Shown one piece after another: positions 18,680 to 24,150 of a stretch of DNA of 24,150 nucleotides. Each line of letters opens with the position of its first letter. Position 1 is the first letter of the stretch. The notes beneath the pieces were generated by a model. That model saw nothing but the letters and a program-made list of their open reading frames with translations. It searched no databases and had not been told where the DNA came from. Both the position numbers and the translations under genes were made by a program. The stretch comes from a virus: positions 1 to 24,150 of the IMG/VR virus record IMGVR_UViG_3300042434_002119. One strand, 5' to 3'.

Positions 18680-19085
18680 CAAAAATAAAAGTATTGCAAA
18701 ACTTGAACCTAAAATGTCTCAAGAGGTTGCAAATTATTTTTCAAATTATGTTTCCAGCAAAAAAATAAAAAATGAGCAAGACAGAAGAGCGCTTCAGCTT
18801 CTTTTTAAGTCGCTTTGTCCTGTTGATATTACCGATGCGATGATATGTTGTAATATAGTTACTTTGCAACATATCATAAATTCATCCAATAAAATTTACG
18901 TTTCAAATCTTGAAAGTGAGTCTTATTGCAGGGAATCTTACCGTCGTGTAAAAGATATGGGAACAAAAGCCTCTTCTTCTGCTGAGGTATTAATGAAATT
19001 ATTAGACTCAAGGACTCGGTATTTGAGCTCTAAAAATTTTATTTCGGACAGTAATGCGTTTATTGCTGATGTTGATATAAAATAA
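18663..19085 (+). CDS. Unknown late-operon protein, candidate small terminase
   Basis: A 140-residue frame from ATG 18663 (a second ATG at 18672 is equally possible; ribosome sites are poor for both, and the gene overlaps the previous one by 17 nt, so coupling is likely). Helical throughout, with NEQDRRALQLLFKSLCPVDI and YCRESYRRVKDMGTKASSSA. Size and position three to four genes upstream of the large terminase would suit a small terminase subunit, but I see no diagnostic motif. Confidence 0.6.
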   Translation: MRPMDNKNKSIAKLEPKMSQEVANYFSNYVSSKKIKNEQDRRALQLLFKSLCPVDITDAMICCNIVTLQHIINSSNKIYVSNLESESYCRESYRRVKDMGTKASSSAEVLMKLLDSRTRYLSSKNFISDSNAFIADVDIK

Positions 19086-19097
19086 TTATTTAAAATA

Positions 19098-19481
19098 ATG
19101 AACGAAGAAAATAAAGATTTTTTGACTATGCTTATGAGCATGTTATCTAATATGGTTTTAGTTAACGTGCCAGGGCTTAAAATACCAAATCTTATCAGAA
19201 AATTATCAACCATCAATAATATTGAATATGATATTGAGGCTTATGATTTTACTTTTGCCGATTGGATGAAAATTAATGGCGTTGATGAGAACTCATCGCT
19301 TGATACTGTTTTTAATTTTTTGCTTTTAAATATGTCTTTGTTTGGAATTGATGTAAAAGCACAAGCATATAAAGTGCTTTGTTTGTTGCGAGAATCCAGT
19401 AAATCAAAATCAAAAAGCCAGCTAGACGCTTTCCTTGATGGCGATGATGGTGAGATATCTATTGATGATTTATTAAAATAA
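19098..19481 (+). CDS. Unknown late-operon protein
   Basis: A 127-residue frame from ATG 19098, 12 bp after the previous stop. Hydrophobic helical first half (LTMLMSMLSNMVLVNVPGLK), acidic C-terminus (FLDGDDGEISIDDLLK). The ribosome site is weak. No family recognised. Confidence 0.6.
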   Translation: MNEENKDFLTMLMSMLSNMVLVNVPGLKIPNLIRKLSTINNIEYDIEAYDFTFADWMKINGVDENSSLDTVFNFLLLNMSLFGIDVKAQAYKVLCLLRESSKSKSKSQLDAFLDGDDGEISIDDLLK

Positions 19482-19492
19482 GAGGTGTAAAA

Positions 19493-19885
19493 ATGAAAGA
19501 AACGGTAGCATTTTATATAAATCAAGAAGAAAAAGTTTGTCTTGATTGTAAAAGAATTACATTAAGAATTTGCAATTTGGCAAAAGAAACTGAAAATTTG
19601 TTTGAGTTTTACATTTGTCCGGATTGTTTTTTAGAGAACCATTACAGCATAAAAAACAAAGATATTTACAAGAAATCTGAAATTCTTAAGATTAATACTA
19701 TTTATGATTATCAAGAAAATATGAGAAATGGTTCAATAGAACAACGAGCTGAAATGTTTCTTAAAATCTTATCTGGTAAAGATAATAAGGAAGAAAGGTT
19801 TGAATTTGCTACAAGGTTTGTTTCTGATATTCAGGCGATCGCAACAGGTAATTGCCTTTTATTTCAATTAAATAAAAAAATATAA
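19493..19885 (+). CDS. Zinc-ribbon protein, unknown role
   Basis: A 130-residue frame, ATG 19493 with AAGAGGTG before. Two CxxC knuckles (C16/C19 in VCLDC, C42/C45 in YICPDC) would bind one zinc ion. The rest is helical and charged. It resembles the N-terminal part of the next gene, which suggests a related pair. Confidence 0.7.
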   Translation: MKETVAFYINQEEKVCLDCKRITLRICNLAKETENLFEFYICPDCFLENHYSIKNKDIYKKSEILKINTIYDYQENMRNGSIEQRAEMFLKILSGKDNKEERFEFATRFVSDIQAIATGNCLLFQLNKKI

Positions 19886-19896
19886 GAGGGGTTACA

Positions 19897-20493
19897 ATGA
19901 AAATTAAAACAAAAAAACAATATGCATCTGATTTATTTTCTTTATTTCACGATGCGATAAAAAGAAAATGTTTTTATTGTAATATTGAATCAAAAGTCTT
20001 TACAAATTCCGATAATACTCCCTGGTGTTTTGATTGTTTTTTAAAAAGTGAAACTATAAAAAATCTATATAGAGACTATTGTAAAGGTAATAACATTTCT
20101 GAAGATGATCTTAACACAAAAGAAGATAAACGCATTAATAGAAAAATGTACTCTGATTGGTGCGGTATAGCTGAAAAAGTAAAAATGAAAAATATATCAT
20201 TTTCAGAAAATATATATTTGTTTCTTATTACCATTTTCCTTATAGCTTCTGCTTTTAATGTCAGTACGGCTTTTTTTATTTTATTGGCTTCGGTTTTTTG
20301 TAAATTTATTGAAATTTTTGCTTTAAATAAGTCAATAGATGACTTGGTACATTATTCTGAAAAATATTATATTGACAGGATAGATTCTTTTAAAAACAAA
20401 AAAGGATTTTTTTATTTTTTTAGCTATTCTTTAATGTTTGTCTCTAATGCTTTATTTTTTACAGGCATGATCGTTTTAGGATTTAGTTTATAA
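19897..20493 (+). CDS. Membrane-anchored zinc-ribbon protein
   Basis: A 198-residue frame, ATG 19897 with AGAGGGG upstream. The N-terminal zinc ribbon has C25/C28 (KCFYC) and C44/C47 (WCFDC). The C-terminal half has about three membrane segments (residues about 105-125, 126-142 and 170-195). The order soluble zinc ribbon then membrane anchor is unusual next to terminase genes. It ends 2 bp before the terminase start. Confidence 0.7.
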   Translation: MKIKTKKQYASDLFSLFHDAIKRKCFYCNIESKVFTNSDNTPWCFDCFLKSETIKNLYRDYCKGNNISEDDLNTKEDKRINRKMYSDWCGIAEKVKMKNISFSENIYLFLITIFLIASAFNVSTAFFILLASVFCKFIEIFALNKSIDDLVHYSEKYYIDRIDSFKNKKGFFYFFSYSLMFVSNALFFTGMIVLGFSL

Positions 20494-20495
20494 AA

Positions 20496-22145
20496 ATGTT
20501 TGAAGAAAAACTTTATAAACCATCAAAATTGTATGCTTATCGGTTTGACCCTGATATTGAAAAAAAATTTTTAGCTTTTGCCGCATCTTTTCGAGACGCT
20601 TTAAATAAAAAAGACAATTCAATTGTTGAAATTCTTAAAGAATTAAAATACAACCCCGTTAAATTTTGCAATTTTCTTTGCAAGACAATGTCAAGAGATC
20701 CTGAAACAAACCTTCAGACTGTCACGATGTTTGAATTAATGCCAAGACAAGCTGAAGTTCTTAACATTTTGTTTCATGAAGTTTTTATTAAGCAAAAAAA
20801 ATGTGTTTTTTTAAAATCACGTCAACAAGGCGCAAGCTGGATGATTGCCGCTCTTTTTGTTCATGTTGCTATATTTTTCCCCAACCAAACACTTTTAATG
20901 ACATCAAAAGATGAAAAATTGCTTTATGTTAAAGGCAATATGGTTACATTAATGGGAAAAGTTCAATTTATTGTTGAAAACCTTCCTTCTTGGTTTAAAG
21001 ATGCTGTCATTAAAAACTTTCTGCCTACTTCAAGTACTTTTATGATTTTAATTAATCGCTCTACTGTGCTCGGACAAACAGGCGTTAATGCGGGTTCTGG
21101 CGGAACGTCATCACTTGGCGTAAATGATGAATTTGATTTGCATGATAATCAGCAATCTATTCAGGCCGCTATGCAAATTGCTTGCGGTGGATTAATTTAC
21201 ATGTCAACCCTTAAAACAAAAGGGACTTTATTTTCAAAAATGGTCTTAAATAAAGCTTACATTCAAGTCAGGTTAAGCTGGGAAGATGACGTCAGAGTTA
21301 AAGACAAAAAGAAATTTAAAGCTGATATGGTAGAACTGCTTGGCCTTGAAACATGGAATCGTGAATATGAAATGAAGCATAGCGAGGGTGATGAGGACTA
21401 TTTAATTAAAGGAAAATGGATAGATGCAATGAAAGCTATAGACCCATTGCAAATTGAAAAAAAAATGTATCAAAATTACCCTATTGTTGCTGGATTAGAC
21501 TGCGCAGGGCAAGGTAAAGATAATAACGTTCTTCATATAAGGCAAGGTCCATTTCTATTGGGCGTTTATAAAATTCAAGAATGTTTTCCCAGAGAGCTTT
21601 ATGCATGGATTTTATCTGCTTACAAAATACATAATTTTGTTATTTTGGCATTTGATAGAATTGGCGTTGGGTATGGTATAGAAGGTGAGTTTAATTCTCA
21701 TCAAATGGACGGAAATTTGCCATTTTTTGTATGCCCTGTTAATAGTGCTACTCGCTTAGATGATACGAGAGACGAAATGCAAGAGCCTGTTTCAGGCGAA
21801 AATGTAGAGTTAATTTTTCTTAATTTAAGAGCTAGGCTTTGGTGGGAATACAGGGTCAGATTTGAAAAAACAATTGCAGCAGCAATGGAAGGGGCTGAAG
21901 CAATGGCGGCTCTCGAGCATGAATTAATTTTTGTTCAAGACGAAAGAATACTTGATGAGCTTCAAGTTTTCACCTATACTGCCGATAAAGTAATTCAAAT
22001 AATCTCAAAAAAAGATTTAAGAAAAAAACTTAAAAAATTTGGGTTAAAATCTCCCGATCATGCAGACGCTGATGTTTACACAATATATGCTCAGGAGCAA
22101 TATTTAGACAGGTTACAATATGAAAATCGCTTTGGAAAACATTAA
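20496..22145 (+). CDS. terL: Phage terminase large subunit
   Basis: A 549-residue protein, the expected size. The N-terminal ATPase has a terminase-type Walker A, LKSRQQGASW (residues 106-115), and Walker B-like LGVNDEFD (207-214, D211/E212). The C-terminal RNase H-like nuclease has VAGLDCAGQG (D335), ILAFDRIG and the late acidic motif DHADADVYTIY. It cuts and pumps DNA into proheads together with the portal. The ATG lies 2 bp after the previous stop, without a strong site, so coupling is likely. Confidence 0.93.
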   Translation: MFEEKLYKPSKLYAYRFDPDIEKKFLAFAASFRDALNKKDNSIVEILKELKYNPVKFCNFLCKTMSRDPETNLQTVTMFELMPRQAEVLNILFHEVFIKQKKCVFLKSRQQGASWMIAALFVHVAIFFPNQTLLMTSKDEKLLYVKGNMVTLMGKVQFIVENLPSWFKDAVIKNFLPTSSTFMILINRSTVLGQTGVNAGSGGTSSLGVNDEFDLHDNQQSIQAAMQIACGGLIYMSTLKTKGTLFSKMVLNKAYIQVRLSWEDDVRVKDKKKFKADMVELLGLETWNREYEMKHSEGDEDYLIKGKWIDAMKAIDPLQIEKKMYQNYPIVAGLDCAGQGKDNNVLHIRQGPFLLGVYKIQECFPRELYAWILSAYKIHNFVILAFDRIGVGYGIEGEFNSHQMDGNLPFFVCPVNSATRLDDTRDEMQEPVSGENVELIFLNLRARLWWEYRVRFEKTIAAAMEGAEAMAALEHELIFVQDERILDELQVFTYTADKVIQIISKKDLRKKLKKFGLKSPDHADADVYTIYAQEQYLDRLQYENRFGKH

Positions 22146-23862
22146 AGATTTTATCGGTCACGTAAAAGTATTTTTTCAGTTAAAAAAAGAACTCAGAGAT
22201 GATTTTTTAAAATCTATATCAGAAAACAAAAAAACAAAGAACGAGCTTGATAAGATTAACTCAGCTAACCCTCAATATCAACATTTACAAAAAATAAAAT
22301 TATATTTATCTGATGACTATGCGTATGACACGCTGGTGTCCGCTTGCAATAATCATTATGAAAAGGCATGTTCTATTGCTAAAGAAGTAGCAAGTAATCA
22401 TTCTGAATTGAGATTAAATGGAGTTCGTCATAATTCTGCTATTGGTGAGCTTAATAATTATTATGCTGGTATCGGCTCATCAAGGGACATGTCTAATTAT
22501 GACCAAAGAAGCACGCCGCAATACACTTTTCAGGAGATGTGGACAACGTTTTATCAAACATCCGCAATTGCAAAACAACTAATTGATGTTTTGACAGATT
22601 GGTATGCTGCCGATTGGGTTGATATTAAAATCAATGAAACGGGCAAAGAAGAAGAAAAAAATTTAAAAAAAGCCGAAAAATATATTGAGGATAATGAAAT
22701 AGATCAGATATTTATTGCTGCTGTCAGGCAAATGTTTATGCACGGAGGTTGTGCTTTATTTATAGATACTGACGACCCCGATTGGTCGGAACCGCTTGTA
22801 ATGACAAAAGGGAAAAAATTTTCTTTTAGGTTGGTTGATAAATCTTTAATGTACCCTGCCGGATTTATCAATATTTATGATATATCTAGAAAAAGTTTTA
22901 ATCATCCTTCTCATTGGAGGATGATATTTCAAGGAAATAATCAATCAGGACCTGTTCATGAAAGCCGTTTTATATTTTTTGTTCCTGAAGAGTTGCCTTT
23001 TTATGCCAGGATAAATCAATTGTGGTGGGGCATGAGTGCTTTAATTCCTGTAAGACAATATATTAATATTGTTGACAGGGGCTTCCATTCTACAGGAAAT
23101 CAAATTCAACAAGCCTCAATGGCTTTTTTAAAAAATTCTATTCGTGATAAAGCTGTCAATCCACGTTCTTTTAATTCTGGTTCTAACTATTATGGCGATA
23201 TAAAGAATCGAAACTTTCAATCTGCTTTAAATCAAAACGGAAGCGCCAATTGTTTGGATAAAGATGATGAAATACAAAGATTAGAAATTGGCAATTTAAT
23301 GGATCAGGTGCAGTCTTGCGAAAAAATAGTAAGTTATGTTTGCGTGGCTCATGGTATTCCACCTTCTATTTATTATGGTTCTGCTTCTGGCGGTTACCAT
23401 GCGTCAGATCCTGAGATAATGAATTGGTATAATAAAGTTTCATTGGGTCGAAAAAGGTATTTAAAAAGATCTTTAAAGAAAATTTTTGAATTAATGTCAA
23501 TTTCTTTATTTGGCGAAAAAGATATTATTGCTTATTCTTTTCCTAATCCTAACAAGCCTTCAAGATTGCAATCTGCTGATATAGGATTAAAAAATGCTCA
23601 AAAATATGCTATTATGAAAAAATTCGGGTTTCCAAACAAGCCGCTTGCACAACAAATAATAAGGGATGGCGATTTTGAAGATTTAACTTTAGAAGATTTA
23701 GATACTATTGTTGAAGATATGGACGGGTTTGATAAATTAATGTTAAAAAGTAACTCAATGGAAGGAAAAGACATAAAGGATGATAAAAATAAAAGCAAAA
23801 ATCCAACAAACTCTATTATGGGATCGAGTCCAGAATCAATAGTATCGGATGCATTATCATGA
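22120..23862 (+). CDS. Portal protein, DUF1073 type
   Basis: A 580-residue protein. After a helical N-terminus of about 100 residues come portal-family features: NYYAGIGSS, FQEMWTTFYQTSAIAKQLID, MFMHGGCALFIDTDD, a long stem region with NIVDRGFHSTGNQIQQASM, and VCVAHGIPPSIYYGSASGGY. This matches the DUF1073 portal family. Some database entries call this family 'anti-CBASS Acb1-like' because of shared domain names; nothing here indicates an Acb1 nuclease. It forms the ring through which DNA enters the head. It overlaps terL by 26 nt and the next gene by 4. Confidence 0.9.
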   Translation: MKIALENIKDFIGHVKVFFQLKKELRDDFLKSISENKKTKNELDKINSANPQYQHLQKIKLYLSDDYAYDTLVSACNNHYEKACSIAKEVASNHSELRLNGVRHNSAIGELNNYYAGIGSSRDMSNYDQRSTPQYTFQEMWTTFYQTSAIAKQLIDVLTDWYAADWVDIKINETGKEEEKNLKKAEKYIEDNEIDQIFIAAVRQMFMHGGCALFIDTDDPDWSEPLVMTKGKKFSFRLVDKSLMYPAGFINIYDISRKSFNHPSHWRMIFQGNNQSGPVHESRFIFFVPEELPFYARINQLWWGMSALIPVRQYINIVDRGFHSTGNQIQQASMAFLKNSIRDKAVNPRSFNSGSNYYGDIKNRNFQSALNQNGSANCLDKDDEIQRLEIGNLMDQVQSCEKIVSYVCVAHGIPPSIYYGSASGGYHASDPEIMNWYNKVSLGRKRYLKRSLKKIFELMSISLFGEKDIIAYSFPNPNKPSRLQSADIGLKNAQKYAIMKKFGFPNKPLAQQIIRDGDFEDLTLEDLDTIVEDMDGFDKLMLKSNSMEGKDIKDDKNKSKNPTNSIMGSSPESIVSDALS

Positions 23863-24150
23863 AAAATATACGAATAAATAGAATAGAATCAAGGTTAAAC
23901 GGAGTAGAACCTTCTCAAACTGATGAAGGTTACTGGTTATATAAAAACATAAAAATAGCTCGATCAGGCTTGTTTGATTGGGGTGTGTCAGAATTAGAGC
24001 AGGATGGAATAAGTAAAATATTTCCTGATTTAAAAAAAAATCAGGTTGTTAAACTTTTAAGACCTCCAGAGGCTTTTACTGTTGCGGTTTTAGAATCGGC
24101 TAATCTTAAATCTATTACGGATGATCATCCAAGAGATGGGCTTGTAAACC
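23859..24150 (+). CDS. DUF2213 phage protein, partial
   Basis: Starts at ATG 23859 in an ATGA overlap with the portal stop and runs off the right edge after 97 codons. The visible part reads TDEGYWLYKNIKIARSGLFD, then KLLRPPEAFTVAVLESANLK and SITDDHPRDGLV. This is the DUF2213 pattern (tolerable start, RPPE, TDDHP). DUF2213 proteins follow the portal in many phages and are thought to be linked to head maturation, perhaps as a protease/scaffold. Confidence 0.88.
   Translation, partial: MKNIRINRIESRLNGVEPSQTDEGYWLYKNIKIARSGLFDWGVSELEQDGISKIFPDLKKNQVVKLLRPPEAFTVAVLESANLKSITDDHPRDGLVN

Noticed and set aside
22120-23862. Anti-CBASS Acb1 nuclease
   Set aside because: The shared family name comes from the DUF1073 portal domain; size, context and portal motifs fit a portal, and no nuclease HxT pair is evident.

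Overview
This window is part of a tailed-phage or prophage genome with very low G+C. Nearly all genes are small, densely packed and typical of phages. The right end carries the large terminase, a DUF1073-type portal and the start of a DUF2213 protein, which is a standard order for a head-packaging module. The host cannot be fixed from this sequence. The A/T-rich codon usage, the near-consensus sigma-70 promoters (TTGACT/TTGACA, 16-18 bp, TATAAT) and the alanine-rich and pentapeptide-repeat proteins would fit a Gram-negative host with an A/T-rich genome, possibly an intracellular alpha- or gammaproteobacterium. That is inference only.

Layout. From 1 to about 18220 almost everything is read on the minus strand. 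From right to left this arm holds: a four-gene early unit with a DUF3310 protein (18221-17175); a non-coding block of about 0.8 kb with iteron-like repeats and perfect hairpins (16380-17174); three small genes (16280-15493); a non-coding block of about 1 kb (14453-15492) with two candidate structured RNAs on the plus strand; a long leftward operon of small genes, including LPD11-like, XRE regulator, KTSC and pentapeptide-repeat proteins and a RecF/SMC-like ATPase (14452-7388); a leader with two mutually exclusive RNA folds (7091-7178) in front of a Toprim primase-helicase (7080-5449); a unit that starts without a 5' leader at 5404, with a 58-residue protein ending in an SSB-type C-terminal tip and two alanine-rich Imm-5-like paralogues; a multi-pass membrane protein; a Sak4-like recombination ATPase; and an odd tRNA-Leu-like RNA near the left edge (143-384).

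From 18302 rightward the late operon is on the plus strand: three small proteins (possible small-terminase candidates), two zinc-ribbon proteins (one membrane-anchored), large terminase, portal and DUF2213. The two arms diverge from back-to-back promoters whose -35 boxes lie 2 bp apart inside a perfect 12-bp palindrome (18249-18307).

How it fits together. The left arm looks like replication and recombination (primase-helicase, Sak4-like annealing/ATPase, RecF-like ATPase, SSB-tip peptide) plus accessory and host-interaction genes. The right arm looks like packaging and head morphogenesis. No integrase, lysis or tail gene is visible, so a temperate lifestyle can be neither shown nor excluded. 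The most unusual signals are RNA or regulatory in nature (143-384, 7091-7178, 14796-15445, 16561-17079, 18249-18307), together with the SSB-tip mimic at 4661-4837.
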